Shown: piece after piece, positions 19,579-28,312 of the stretch
Numbering within the stretch: position 1 is the first letter of the stretch
How the letters are laid out: the number at the start of each line of letters is the position of its first letter
Source: Pontibaca methylaminivorans
GTDB lineage: Bacteria; Pseudomonadota; Alphaproteobacteria; Rhodobacterales; Rhodobacteraceae
Assembly: GCF_900156525.1 (NCBI RefSeq)
Contig: NZ_FTPS01000001.1
Location: 2,170,001-2,234,000 of the forward strand
Direction: 5' to 3'
DNA: 64,000 nucleotides
Program-made: the position numbers and the translations under genes
Notes under the pieces: generated by a model
Told to the model about the DNA's origin: nothing
Databases searched by the model: none
The model's input: the letters and a program-made list of their open reading frames with translations, nothing else

Positions 19579-22245
19579 ATGTCAAGAAAAATGCTCATCG
19601 ACGCCACCCACGCGGAGGAAACCCGCGTCGTGGTGGTGGACGGAAACCGGGTCGAGGAATTCGACTTTGAATCCGAAAGCAAGCGCCAGCTTGCCGGGAA
19701 TATCTATCTCGCAAAGGTAACGCGCGTCGAGCCGTCGCTGCAGGCGGCCTTTGTCGATTACGGCGGCAACCGTCACGGATTTCTGGCCTTTTCGGAGATC
19801 CACCCCGATTACTACCAGATCCCGGTGGCCGATCGCGAAGCGCTGATGGCCGAGGAACACGCCCGCGCCGAGGCGCTGCATGCGCGCGAGGAAGAGGCCG
19901 CGGCCGCCGCGACGAAGGCGGAACGCGCGGTCACCTCGGATGCGATCTCCGGCATGGAGACGGTCGAGTTCGACGAAGGCGACGACGCGGACGCGGACGA
20001 GGGCAGCTCTCCCATGGAGCGCGTGGCCGAGACCCCCGTCGCCGACCCGGAGGACGAGGATTCCCCGGGCGACGACAGCAACGGGGACTCCGGGACCAAT
20101 GGCACGATCGAGTCGGTGGTGGACGACGATGACGGCACCGGCGACAGCGACGATCTGCGCCATGCGCGCAAGCCGCGCCTGCGCCGCTACAAGATCCAGG
20201 AAGTCATCAAGGTGCGCCAGATCCTGCTGGTGCAGGTGGTCAAGGAAGAGCGCGGCAACAAGGGCGCGGCGCTCACGACCTATCTTTCGCTTGCCGGGCG
20301 CTATTGCGTCCTGATGCCGAACACCGCCCGGGGCGGCGGCATTTCGCGCAAGATCACCAACGCCGCGGATCGCAAGAAACTCAAGGAGATCGCCGCCGAC
20401 ATCGACGTGCCGCGCGGGGCCGGTCTGATCATCCGCACCGCCGGGGCCAAACGCACCAAGGCCGAGATCCGGCGCGATTACGATTACCTTCAGCGGCTCT
20501 GGGAGCAGATCCGCGAACTCACGCTGAAATCCATCGCGCCCGCCGGCATCTATGCCGAGGGCGACCTGATCAAGCGGTCGATCCGCGACCTTTACAGCCG
20601 CGAGATCGACGAGGTTCTGGTCGAGGGCGAGCAGGGCTATCGCACGGCCAAGGATTTCATGAAGATGATCATGCCGTCGCACGCCAAGAACGTGAAACAT
20701 TACCAGGACGTGATGCCGCTGTTCGCGCGCTATCAGGTCGAAAGCTATCTCGGCGGCATGTTCAACCCGGTGGTGCAACTGAAATCCGGCGGTTATCTCG
20801 TGATCGGCATAACCGAGGCGCTGGTGGCGATCGACGTGAACTCGGGCCGGGCCACGCGCGAAAGCAGCATCGAGGAGACCGCGCTCCATACCAACCTCGA
20901 GGCGGCGGAGGAAATCGCGCGGCAATTGCGCCTGCGCGACCTTGCCGGGCTCATCGTCATCGACTTCATCGACATGGACGAGCGCAAGAACAACTCGGCC
21001 GTGGAGAAAAAGCTCAAGGACAAGCTGAAGACCGACCGCGCCCGCATCCAGGTCGGCCGCATCAGCGGCTTCGGCCTTCTGGAGATGAGCCGCCAGCGGC
21101 TGCGCCCCGGTATGCTCGAGGCGACGACCCAGCCTTGCCCGTCATGTCACGGCACCGGGCTGATCCGTTCGGACGACAGCATGGCGCTCAATATCCTGCG
21201 CCAGATCGAGGAAGAGGGTGTGCGCAAGCGTTCGCGCGAGGTTCTCGTGCGGGTGCCGGTCGGGATCGCGAATTTCCTGATGAATCAGAAGCGCGAACAT
21301 ATCGCCCAGATCGAGGCGCGATACGGGCTTTCGGTGCGTATCGAAGGCGACGGGCAGCTCGCCAGCCCCGATTTCGTGATGGAGAAATTCAAGACCGCGA
21401 GCCGCCCGACCCCGGTCGCAAGCAGCCCCGTGGTCTCGGCCGATGCGTCGCTGATGGAACCCGAGGCCGAGCCGGATGAAGACGAAACTGCCGATGAGGA
21501 CGGAAAATCCGCCGTCGGGCAGGACGAGAACGGCGGATCTTCCGGCGGCGATAACGGCAGCCACGAAAACGGCGAGGGCCGGTCGCGCCGCCGCCGCCGC
21601 CGCCCGCGCCGCCGCGGCAAGGGCAATGGCCATGGCGCCGAGCAGAACGGGCGCGACCGCGCCGATGATGCGGATGAGGCTGACGCAGCCGTGACCGGGG
21701 CCGGGGCGGCCGCGGACAGCACGGCCGCGGATGCCCCCGCCGCACAGCCGGCGGAACCCGCGCCGCAGGCCCCGACGCGCACCCGTGCACCGCGGCCAGC
21801 CGGCAACGCCACCGAACCCGAGGCGGGCGACACCACCGAGGCCCGGACCGCGCCGGGCGAAGCGGAGCCGGTCACCGAGGGCGAGACTGCCACCGCGCCG
21901 CGGCGGGTCGTGCGCAGCCGCCGCTCTGGTGCCGCAGCAAAAGCGCAGGTGGCCCCGGAGGCGCCCGCGGCCGCCGGCAACGCCGAGACCGATACCGCCG
22001 GGGCACCGGCGACGCCCGCACCCGATGCGACGCCTGAGCCGAGCGCGCCGCCGGTTGCGGCGGTCGAGGATGCGGCCCCGGCTCCCGCACCGGAGCCGGC
22101 GCCGGCACCTGTCCCGACCCCCGCGCCCGAACCCGAACCGCAGGCCGCGCCCGGTGCGGAGGCCGCCGGCGAGGAAGAGGACAAGCCGGGTGGTGAGGAA
22201 ACCGCGCGCCCCAGGCGTCAGGGCTGGTGGACGGTGAACAGCTGA
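19579..22245 (+). CDS. rne: Ribonuclease E
   Basis: This is the 888-residue endoribonuclease at the core of the RNA degradosome. The S1 domain at the N-terminus is split by an acidic, low-complexity insertion at about 91-197, rich in Asp/Glu. The DNase I-like catalytic region shows IDVNSGRATRESSIEETALHT-type sequence (about 416-437) and VIDFIDMDERKN, which carry the two metal-binding Asp residues. CPSCHGTG is the Zn-link that joins dimers. From about 610 the tail is disordered and rich in Pro, Ala, Glu and Arg, with a RRRRRRPRRRGKG patch. ATG 19579 follows AAGG and gives the conserved MSRKMLIDATHAEE start. Confidence 0.95.
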   Translation: MSRKMLIDATHAEETRVVVVDGNRVEEFDFESESKRQLAGNIYLAKVTRVEPSLQAAFVDYGGNRHGFLAFSEIHPDYYQIPVADREALMAEEHARAEALHAREEEAAAAATKAERAVTSDAISGMETVEFDEGDDADADEGSSPMERVAETPVADPEDEDSPGDDSNGDSGTNGTIESVVDDDDGTGDSDDLRHARKPRLRRYKIQEVIKVRQILLVQVVKEERGNKGAALTTYLSLAGRYCVLMPNTARGGGISRKITNAADRKKLKEIAADIDVPRGAGLIIRTAGAKRTKAEIRRDYDYLQRLWEQIRELTLKSIAPAGIYAEGDLIKRSIRDLYSREIDEVLVEGEQGYRTAKDFMKMIMPSHAKNVKHYQDVMPLFARYQVESYLGGMFNPVVQLKSGGYLVIGITEALVAIDVNSGRATRESSIEETALHTNLEAAEEIARQLRLRDLAGLIVIDFIDMDERKNNSAVEKKLKDKLKTDRARIQVGRISGFGLLEMSRQRLRPGMLEATTQPCPSCHGTGLIRSDDSMALNILRQIEEEGVRKRSREVLVRVPVGIANFLMNQKREHIAQIEARYGLSVRIEGDGQLASPDFVMEKFKTASRPTPVASSPVVSADASLMEPEAEPDEDETADEDGKSAVGQDENGGSSGGDNGSHENGEGRSRRRRRRPRRRGKGNGHGAEQNGRDRADDADEADAAVTGAGAAADSTAADAPAAQPAEPAPQAPTRTRAPRPAGNATEPEAGDTTEARTAPGEAEPVTEGETATAPRRVVRSRRSGAAAKAQVAPEAPAAAGNAETDTAGAPATPAPDATPEPSAPPVAAVEDAAPAPAPEPAPAPVPTPAPEPEPQAAPGAEAAGEEEDKPGGEETARPRRQGWWTVNS

Positions 22246-22282
22246 CGATCCGCACGGCGCACTGAACAGATGAATCGCGGGG

Positions 22283-22321
22283 GGCGGGCCGGCCGGAAAA
22301 CCGGCCCGCCTTCCTGTCTTT
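22283..22321 (+). terminator. Intrinsic terminator after rne, possibly bidirectional
   Basis: A perfect 10-bp stem GGCGGGCCGG (22283-22292) and CCGGCCCGCC (22301-22310) with an 8-nt loop is followed by TTCCTGTCTTT. It lies 37 bp after rne and 32 bp beyond the end of the convergent tusA gene. Confidence 0.85.
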
Positions 22322-22352
22322 CCGCAGGGACGATATGCGCCCGGAGCCCGGG

Positions 22353-22586
22353 TCAGCCGCCCTTGCGGATCAGGTAGCCTTGCGCCCCCTCGAATTCCTC
22401 CTGCGCGAGCAGCGCATGGCCGGATTCGGCGCAGAAATGGGGCACGTCGACCACCGCCGCCGGGTCGTCGGCGACGAGCCGCATCACCGCGCCATCCGCG
22501 AGCGCGCCGAGCCGCTTGCGCGCCTTCAGCACCGGCAGCGGGCAGAGCAGGCCGCGGGCATCGACGGTTTCATCCACCTTGGTCAT
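22353..22586 (-). CDS. tusA: TusA family sulfurtransferase
   Basis: This 77-residue SirA/TusA-fold protein carries sulfur as a persulfide on the Cys of the LLCPLPVLKARKRL motif (Cys14). In E. coli TusA delivers sulfur for tRNA 2-thiouridine; homologues also serve molybdenum-cofactor and sulfur-oxidation pathways. AAGGAG lies 7-12 bases before ATG 22586, which fixes the start and rejects a longer ORF. It is divergent from ccdA. Confidence 0.88.
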   Translation of the reverse strand: MTKVDETVDARGLLCPLPVLKARKRLGALADGAVMRLVADDPAAVVDVPHFCAESGHALLAQEEFEGAQGYLIRKGG

Positions 22587-22706
22587 GGGAGACTCCTTGG
22601 CAGCAGATGCCGGGCGAAGGGGACACCTCCGGCCCGTGCGGGCGGGCACGCAGTTGTGACAACATGTTGCGTGACCTCGATTCCCCTATCGCCTAAAGCA
22701 TGAATC

Positions 22707-23459
22707 ATGTTTGGAATCGAGATCATTGACGCCGCGCTCCTGCCGGCGATGACGGTGGCGCTCCTGGCCGGGGTCGTGAGTTTCCTTTCGCCCTGCGTGC
22801 TGCCGATCGTGCCCCCCTATCTGGCCTATATGAGCGGCGTTGCGGTTCAGGATCTGAGCCGCGACACGGCCGGGCGCAACCGGGCCATGCTGCCCGCGCT
22901 GTTCTTCGTGCTCGGGCTTTCGACGGTGTTCCTGTTCCTCGGCTTCACGGCCTCGATGATCGGTACGCTGTTCCTGCAGTATCAGGACTGGTTCAACACC
23001 ATCGCCGGGATTCTCGTGATGGTGTTCGGCGCACATTTCGTCGGCGTCTATCGCATCGGATTTCTCGATCGCGAGGCGCGGATCGACGCCGGAGACCGCG
23101 GCGGATCGGCATTCGGGGCCTATGTCCTGGGGCTTGCCTTCGCTTTTGGGTGGACGCCCTGCATCGGTCCGCAACTGGGCGCGATCCTGTCGCTTGCCGC
23201 CTCGGAAGCGTCGGTTGCCCGGGGCACGTCGCTGCTTGCGGTCTATGCGATCGGGCTCGGCGTGCCGTTCCTTCTGGTCGCGGCGTTCCTGCCCCGGCTC
23301 GGCGGGCTCATGGGCTGGATGAAGCGGCACATGCAGCAGATCGAGCGCAGCATGGGGCTGTTGCTCTGGACCATCGGGCTTTTGATGCTGACCGGCGGTT
23401 TTTCAAGCTTTTCCTACTGGCTGCTTGAGACATTTCCCGCGCTTGCCAATCTCGGCTGA
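22707..23459 (+). CDS. ccdA: Cytochrome c biogenesis thiol transporter CcdA
   Basis: This six-TM, 250-residue membrane protein of the DsbD/CcdA family moves reducing equivalents from cytoplasmic thioredoxin to periplasmic partners such as CcmG. The two redox cysteines are in SPCVLPIVPPYLAYMSG (helix 1) and FGWTPCIGPQLG (helix 4). It lacks the DsbD periplasmic domains. It stands alone between tusA and an MBL gene; its likely partner CcmG lies 17 kb downstream. Confidence 0.93.
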   Translation: MFGIEIIDAALLPAMTVALLAGVVSFLSPCVLPIVPPYLAYMSGVAVQDLSRDTAGRNRAMLPALFFVLGLSTVFLFLGFTASMIGTLFLQYQDWFNTIAGILVMVFGAHFVGVYRIGFLDREARIDAGDRGGSAFGAYVLGLAFAFGWTPCIGPQLGAILSLAASEASVARGTSLLAVYAIGLGVPFLLVAAFLPRLGGLMGWMKRHMQQIERSMGLLLWTIGLLMLTGGFSSFSYWLLETFPALANLG

Positions 23460-23528
23460 GGCGGGCAATCGGCAGCTTTGCTTCCACCTGGGCCCCGATA
23501 TCCCGCGGTGTGACCCGGGCCGGCGGCG

Positions 23529-23566
23529 GGGGCCTCCGGCGGGGATATTTCCGGCCAGAAGAAGGC
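23529..23566. repeat. Possible Rhodobacterales intergenic repeat
   Basis: A GGGGCC, GGCGGGGATATTT and GGCCAGAAGAAGG arrangement lies between the convergent ccdA and MBL genes. It resembles, from memory, a short intergenic element seen many times in Rhodobacteraceae genomes. Only this copy is visible in the window, so repetition cannot be shown here. Confidence 0.35.
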
Positions 23567-23598
23567 ATGGGCGCGCCCTGTCCGCCGCCGGCGCAGGA

Positions 23599-24399
23599 TC
23601 AGAGCGGGACTTCGATCACCATGCCGTCATGGGCCGGCAGCACATGGTCGGGCGTGTCGCGGTCGACCTCGCTGTAGTCCATGTCGATATGCAGGTTGGT
23701 GAGCACCGCGCGGCGCGGGCGGGCGCGGCGGATCCAGTCGAGCGAGCGGGCGAGATGCGCATGGGTCGGATGCGGGGTACGGCGCAGCGCATCCAGAATC
23801 CAGCAGTCGAGTTCCGAAAGCTCGCGCCAGGCGGCTTCGGGGATTTCGGCGACATCGGGAAGATAGGCCAGCCCGCCGATGCGGAAGCCGAGCGCATTGA
23901 TCGAGCCGTGATTGACGAGGAAGGGCCGCAGCGGGATCGGGCCGCCGGGGCCGGTGATCTCGAACGGCCCCTCGATGATGTGGAGGTCGAGGATCGGCGG
24001 GTAGGTCGAGCCTTCGGGGCGGACAAACGCATAGCCGAAGCGGGCCAGGAGTTCGTCGCCCGTATAGTCGTCGGCCCAGACGCGCAGCCGTTCGCCCATG
24101 TTGAAGACGATCATGCGCAGATCGTCGATGCCATGGACGTGATCGGCATGGGAATGGGTATAGACCACCCCGTCGAGCCGCCCGGTTCCGGTGTCGAGAA
24201 GCTGGCTGCGCATGTCGGGCGAGGTGTCGATGAGCACGCTTGTCGTGCCGTCTTTACCGTCGCGCTCGAGCAGGAGCGAACAGCGGCGGCGCCGGTTCCT
24301 CGGGTCGTCGGGATCGCAGGCGCCCCATTCGCCGCCGAGGCGCGGCACCCCCCCGGAAGAGCCGCAGCCGAGGATCGTGGCCCGCAGCATCCCGCTCAT
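23599..24399 (-). CDS. MBL-fold phosphodiesterase (PhnP-like)
   Basis: This 266-residue beta-lactamase-fold hydrolase carries THSHADHVHGIDDLR (HxHxDH) and GCGSSGGVPRLGGEWGACDP at the N-terminus, where PhnP-type enzymes bind a structural metal. It has a LVNHG strand and a C-terminal NLHIDMDYSEVD block. PhnP cleaves cyclic phosphodiesters; no phn genes adjoin, so the substrate is open. It is the last gene of a minus-strand operon, its start overlapping the tatD stop by 4 bases. Confidence 0.85.
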   Translation of the reverse strand: MSGMLRATILGCGSSGGVPRLGGEWGACDPDDPRNRRRRCSLLLERDGKDGTTSVLIDTSPDMRSQLLDTGTGRLDGVVYTHSHADHVHGIDDLRMIVFNMGERLRVWADDYTGDELLARFGYAFVRPEGSTYPPILDLHIIEGPFEITGPGGPIPLRPFLVNHGSINALGFRIGGLAYLPDVAEIPEAAWRELSELDCWILDALRRTPHPTHAHLARSLDWIRRARPRRAVLTNLHIDMDYSEVDRDTPDHVLPAHDGMVIEVPL

Positions 24400-25214
24400 G
24401 CCGGTGCGGCCCCTTTGCCCTGCCAGGCGGCGGCCCGGGTAAAGAGACGATCGAAGTTTTCCTGCGTGCGGGCCGCGAAATCGGCATAGTCGAGCCCGAA
24501 GACTTCGGCCCCGACCTTCGCGGTATGGGCGGTGAAGGCCGGTTCGTTGCGTTTGCCCCGATGGGGCGGGGGGGCGAGATAGGGGGCGTCGGTCTCGACC
24601 AGGATGCGGTCGATCGGGGCGCGGGAAAAGATTGCGCGCAATTCGCTGCTGCGGGGAAAGGCGGCGATTCCCGACATGGAGAGATAGAAGCCGAGGTCGA
24701 GCGCCCGGCGCGCCAGGGCCTCGCCCGAGGAAAAGCAGTGCATCACGCAGGAAAAGGCGCCCTCGCGGTGTTCCTCGGTCAGGATGCGGGCCATGTCGTC
24801 ATCGGCGTCGCGGGAATGGATGATGAGCGGCAGTCCGGTTTCGCGCGCGGCGGCGATATGGATGCGCAGCGACTCCTGCTGCGCGCGGGCGCTTTCGGCG
24901 GTGTAATGATAATCGAGCCCGGTTTCGCCGATGCCGACGAATTTCGGGTGGCGCGCGAGCGCGACCAGCTGGTCGGTGCGCGCCATGGGCGTCTGCGCGA
25001 CACTCATCGGATGGGTCGCGGCGGCATAGAACACCGGGTCATGAGCCTCGGCTATGGCGCGGACGGCGGGCTCCTGTTCGAGCCTTGTGCAGATCGTGAC
25101 CATCCGCGTCACGCCGGCCTTTGCGGCATTGGCGATGATCCGGTCGAGTTCGCCCTCGAAATCGGGGAAGTCGAGGTGGCAGTGGCTGTCGGTGATTTCT
25201 GGTGTATCGGGCAT
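24396..25214 (-). CDS. tatD: TatD family metal-dependent hydrolase
   Basis: This 272-residue amidohydrolase-fold nuclease has the full TatD metal set: TDSHCHLDF, GIGETGLDYHY, IHSRDADDD, VMHCFSSG and VETDAPYLAP. TatD proteins are 3'-5' exonucleases implicated in DNA repair and RNA quality control. ATG 25214 is chosen because the first motif follows directly; the 17 residues upstream are not conserved-like. In this operon (dac-tmk-holB-tatD-MBL) holB lies 58 bp upstream. Confidence 0.93.
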   Translation of the reverse strand: MPDTPEITDSHCHLDFPDFEGELDRIIANAAKAGVTRMVTICTRLEQEPAVRAIAEAHDPVFYAAATHPMSVAQTPMARTDQLVALARHPKFVGIGETGLDYHYTAESARAQQESLRIHIAAARETGLPLIIHSRDADDDMARILTEEHREGAFSCVMHCFSSGEALARRALDLGFYLSMSGIAAFPRSSELRAIFSRAPIDRILVETDAPYLAPPPHRGKRNEPAFTAHTAKVGAEVFGLDYADFAARTQENFDRLFTRAAAWQGKGAAPA

Positions 25215-25272
25215 CGGTCCCCGGAATTTCCCCGCGCTGCGGCCGGTGGGCCGGTGGCCGGACAAGGGTGGA

Positions 25273-26364
25273 TCAGCGGCGCGCGGTCTTTTCTATCCTC
25301 AGCACCGTATCGAGGACAAGGGCGGCCGGGTCAAGGTTGACCGCCCGCCCGTGGCGGCTGCGGTCGGAGATGGTGGCGGCGAGTGCGGCCCAGCGCCGGG
25401 CGCTCGCCGGATCGGGGGCAAGGCGTGCGAGCATCTCCGCTTCGCCCGGCGCGCCCTCGGGACCGGGCCTGCCGGTGGCGCCGTGACGCGCGAGCCGGGC
25501 AAGCAGCGTGTCGATCAGATCGAGCAGGAGGTCGAGCCGCTCTTCCTGCCCGCGCCGCGCCATGCTTTCGGCCAGCGCGATCAGGCGCGGGCGGTCGAGC
25601 CGGGGCAGCGAATCGAGGATTGCGACCAGATCGCCGTACAGGTCGAGCCCGCCGAGATTGACGAGCCTGAGCGCCCCGCCGGCCGATCCCGCGGCGAGCG
25701 CGGACAGTCTTTCCGGCTGCTCGGGCAGTTCGGCCCCGGCCTGTCGCAGCGCCGCCTCGAGGTCGGCGGGGGCAAGCGGGGCCAGCCGCAGCATCCGGCA
25801 GCGCGAGCGGATCGTGGGCAGCAGCGCCGAGGGCTGATGCGCGACCAGCAGGATCGTCGTGCGCGCGGGCGGCTCCTCGAGCATCTTGAGAAGTGCATTT
25901 GCGGCTGCGGTGTTCATCTCGTCCGCCGCATCCACAATCACGACGCGCCGCCCCCCGTCCGCGGCCGAAAGGCTGAAGAACCGGTGCAGGGCGCGGATGT
26001 CATCGACCACGATGGCGCTGCGCAGGGCGCCCTTGTCGTTCAGGCTGCGGGTGACATGGGCAAGCCCCGGTTCGCTGCGGGCAAGGATGCGCCGTGCGAC
26101 CGGATGATCGGGCGCGACGTCGAGCGAAGCCCCCGCCCCGGGTGCATCGGTGGCGAGCAGGAACCGCGCCACGCGCCAGGCCAGCGTGGCCTTGCCGATG
26201 CCGCGCGGCCCGGCGAGCAGCCAGCCGTGGTGCAGCCGGCCCGCATTCCAGGCATCAAGGAAACCGGCCTCGGCTTCGGCCTGTCCGAACAGCGTCTGCG
26301 CCTCGCGCGGGTGCGGGGCGCCGGCGATCTGGTCGGGGGCGGTGTCGGTCTCGGGCGGGCTCAT
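25273..26364 (-). CDS. holB: DNA polymerase III delta' subunit
   Basis: This 363-residue AAA+ clamp-loader subunit opens the beta clamp together with DnaX and delta. HHGWLLAGPRGIGKATLAWRVA is the degenerate Walker A region. DAADEMNTAAANALLKMLEEPP is the Walker B and sensor helix signature, and RSRCRMLRLAPL the SRC motif. The C-terminal helical domain completes the length. The start overlaps the tmk stop (ATGA), the usual tmk-holB coupling. Confidence 0.93.
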   Translation of the reverse strand: MSPPETDTAPDQIAGAPHPREAQTLFGQAEAEAGFLDAWNAGRLHHGWLLAGPRGIGKATLAWRVARFLLATDAPGAGASLDVAPDHPVARRILARSEPGLAHVTRSLNDKGALRSAIVVDDIRALHRFFSLSAADGGRRVVIVDAADEMNTAAANALLKMLEEPPARTTILLVAHQPSALLPTIRSRCRMLRLAPLAPADLEAALRQAGAELPEQPERLSALAAGSAGGALRLVNLGGLDLYGDLVAILDSLPRLDRPRLIALAESMARRGQEERLDLLLDLIDTLLARLARHGATGRPGPEGAPGEAEMLARLAPDPASARRWAALAATISDRSRHGRAVNLDPAALVLDTVLRIEKTARR

Positions 26365-27008
26365 GTCCGTGGCGTGCCGGTGGCGAGCGCGCCCTCGATC
26401 AGCCCGCGGATTTCGCTGGCGACGGCCTCGGGCGGATGATTGCCGTCGATGCGCCGGACCCGGGCGGGAAATTCATCGGCAAGCGCCAGGAACGCGGCGC
26501 GGATCCGCTTCTGCATGGTGCTGCCCCGGTTTTCGAACCGCGCCTCGGCACCGCCTCGCGCCAGTGCCCGCGCCAGTGCCTGTTCGGGATCCATGTCGAT
26601 CAGCAGGGTAAGGTCGGGTTCGCGCCCGATCATGAGCGCGTGGAGCTGATCAACGAGGACGCGCAGGTCGGCGCGGTCGAGCCCCTGATAGACGCGCGTG
26701 CTGTCCGCGAAACGGTCGCAGATGACCAGCTTTCCCGCCTTGAGCGCCGGGGCGATCACGCGTTCCATATGATCGCGGCGGGCGGCGGTGAACAGCAGGA
26801 TCTCGGTCTCGGGCGACCAGCGTTCCGACTCGCCCTCGAGCAGCAGGGCGCGGATCTGTTCGGCCCCCTCGCTGCCGCCCGGCTCGCGCGTCAGGACGAC
26901 CTCATGCCCGGCGGCGCGGAGCGAATCGGCCAGGCGCCGCGCCTGGGTGGATTTGCCCGAACCGTCCGCCCCTTCGAAACTGATGAAGAACCCGCTGCCT
27001 TGTGTCAA
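26361..27008 (-). CDS. tmk: Thymidylate kinase
   Basis: This 215-residue enzyme phosphorylates dTMP to dTDP. The P-loop is FEGADGSGKSTQ (about 12-23), REPGGSEGAEQIR is the dTMP-binding DR(X) region, and CDRFADSTRVYQG and LARGGAEARFENRG provide the base-binding and LID segments. Its start overlaps the dac stop and its stop overlaps holB, both by ATGA, indicating translational coupling. Confidence 0.96.
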   Translation of the reverse strand: MTQGSGFFISFEGADGSGKSTQARRLADSLRAAGHEVVLTREPGGSEGAEQIRALLLEGESERWSPETEILLFTAARRDHMERVIAPALKAGKLVICDRFADSTRVYQGLDRADLRVLVDQLHALMIGREPDLTLLIDMDPEQALARALARGGAEARFENRGSTMQKRIRAAFLALADEFPARVRRIDGNHPPEAVASEIRGLIEGALATGTPRT

Positions 27009-28294
27009 TTTTCTGCGGCGGCTCCGCTGTCGGGCGCCTCGGCGGGCTGCTCGGCATCGGCCTCTGCTGCCCTGGGGGTGGGCGCGGGGGCGGATTTCTC
27101 TGCCTCGCCGTCGCCTTCGCCCGTGGGCGCGGGTGCGGGGGCCGGGCCGCTTGCGAAGCGGTGCAGCAGGTGTTCGGCGGCGCTGCGCAGGCGGACGGTG
27201 AAACCGCCCGCGGGGACGCTGCGGTCGGCGACGAGCGGCACGCGGACTTCGGGCAGTTCGGAGCGCGCGATCACCAGTTCCGCAAGCTCTTCGCCCTTGG
27301 CGATCGGTGCATTGAACGGGCCACTGTAACGCACCTCGGCGCTCAGCGTTTCGCCGCCGAGGCTCGGCACGAGGATCGTCAGATCCTGCGCCGGGGCAAG
27401 CCCCACCTGCGATTGCGCGCCGCGCCAGACCGGGGCCTGGGTCACCGCCTCTCCGGCGCGGGCGAGGGTCTTTTCGTCGAACTGGCGAAAGGCCCAGTTG
27501 ACGATGGATTCGGCCTCCTTCGCGCGCTGGGTTTCGCCCTCGAGGCCGGAGATCACGAAGATGATGCGCCGGTCGCCCTGTTTTGCCGAGCCGACAAGAC
27601 CATAGCCCGCTTCCTGCGTATGCCCGGTCTTGAGCCCGTCAGCACCGATCCCGAGCCGCAGCAGCGGGTTGCGGTTGCGGGTGTTCGAGGGCGCGCGCCC
27701 GTCGAATTCGAACTCGGATTCCGCGAACAGCGGGTAGAATTCGGGAAAATCGGAAATCAGCCGGTCCGCGAGAACCGCGAGATCGCGCACCGACATGCGA
27801 TGCCCGGCCTGCGGCCAGCCGTTCGAGTTGGTGAAATTGGAATGGGTCAGGCCAAGCTGCTTGCCCCGCTGGGTCAGGAAACGGGCAAAGCCCGCTTCGC
27901 TTCCGTCCGGGCTCAGCGCCTCGGCCAGCACCACGCAGGCATCATTGCCCGACATCACGATCACGCCGCGCAGCAGATCCTCGACCCGCACCCGGTCCTG
28001 CGTGTTGAGGAACATGGTCGAGCCCTTGTAGCTCATGGCGTGTTCCGAGACCGGCAGGCGTTCGTCCAGTGTCAGGCGCCCGTCGCGCAGCGCCTCGAAG
28101 GCGACATAGAGCGTCATCAGCTTGGACATCGAGGCCGGCGGAAGCGGCTCGTCCGCGTTCTTGGCCAGAAGGACGGTGCCGGTGCCCTGGTCGAGCACAT
28201 AGGCCGCGCGGGCCTGGGTGTCGAAAGCGACGGCGGACAACGCTGAAAGGCAAAGCAGGGCGGCAGCCAGCAGGGGGCGAACAAGATAGGTCAT
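27005..28294 (-). CDS. D-alanyl-D-alanine carboxypeptidase (PBP5/6 type)
   Basis: This 429-residue periplasmic penicillin-binding protein trims pentapeptides in peptidoglycan. A signal peptide (about 1-23, ending AVAF) is followed by the three catalytic motifs: SMSK (PPASMSKLM), SGN (MSGNDACVV) and KTG (GLKTGHTQ). A C-terminal PBP5-like beta domain then leads into an Ala/Pro/Glu tail of about 45 residues, which lacks an obvious amphipathic membrane anchor. The gene lies 18 bp after the SPOR lipoprotein gene, so the two cell-wall genes are probably co-transcribed. Confidence 0.93.
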   Translation of the reverse strand: MTYLVRPLLAAALLCLSALSAVAFDTQARAAYVLDQGTGTVLLAKNADEPLPPASMSKLMTLYVAFEALRDGRLTLDERLPVSEHAMSYKGSTMFLNTQDRVRVEDLLRGVIVMSGNDACVVLAEALSPDGSEAGFARFLTQRGKQLGLTHSNFTNSNGWPQAGHRMSVRDLAVLADRLISDFPEFYPLFAESEFEFDGRAPSNTRNRNPLLRLGIGADGLKTGHTQEAGYGLVGSAKQGDRRIIFVISGLEGETQRAKEAESIVNWAFRQFDEKTLARAGEAVTQAPVWRGAQSQVGLAPAQDLTILVPSLGGETLSAEVRYSGPFNAPIAKGEELAELVIARSELPEVRVPLVADRSVPAGGFTVRLRSAAEHLLHRFASGPAPAPAPTGEGDGEAEKSAPAPTPRAAEADAEQPAEAPDSGAAAEN

Positions 28295-28312
28295 GGGGCA
28301 GTCATGCTCCGG

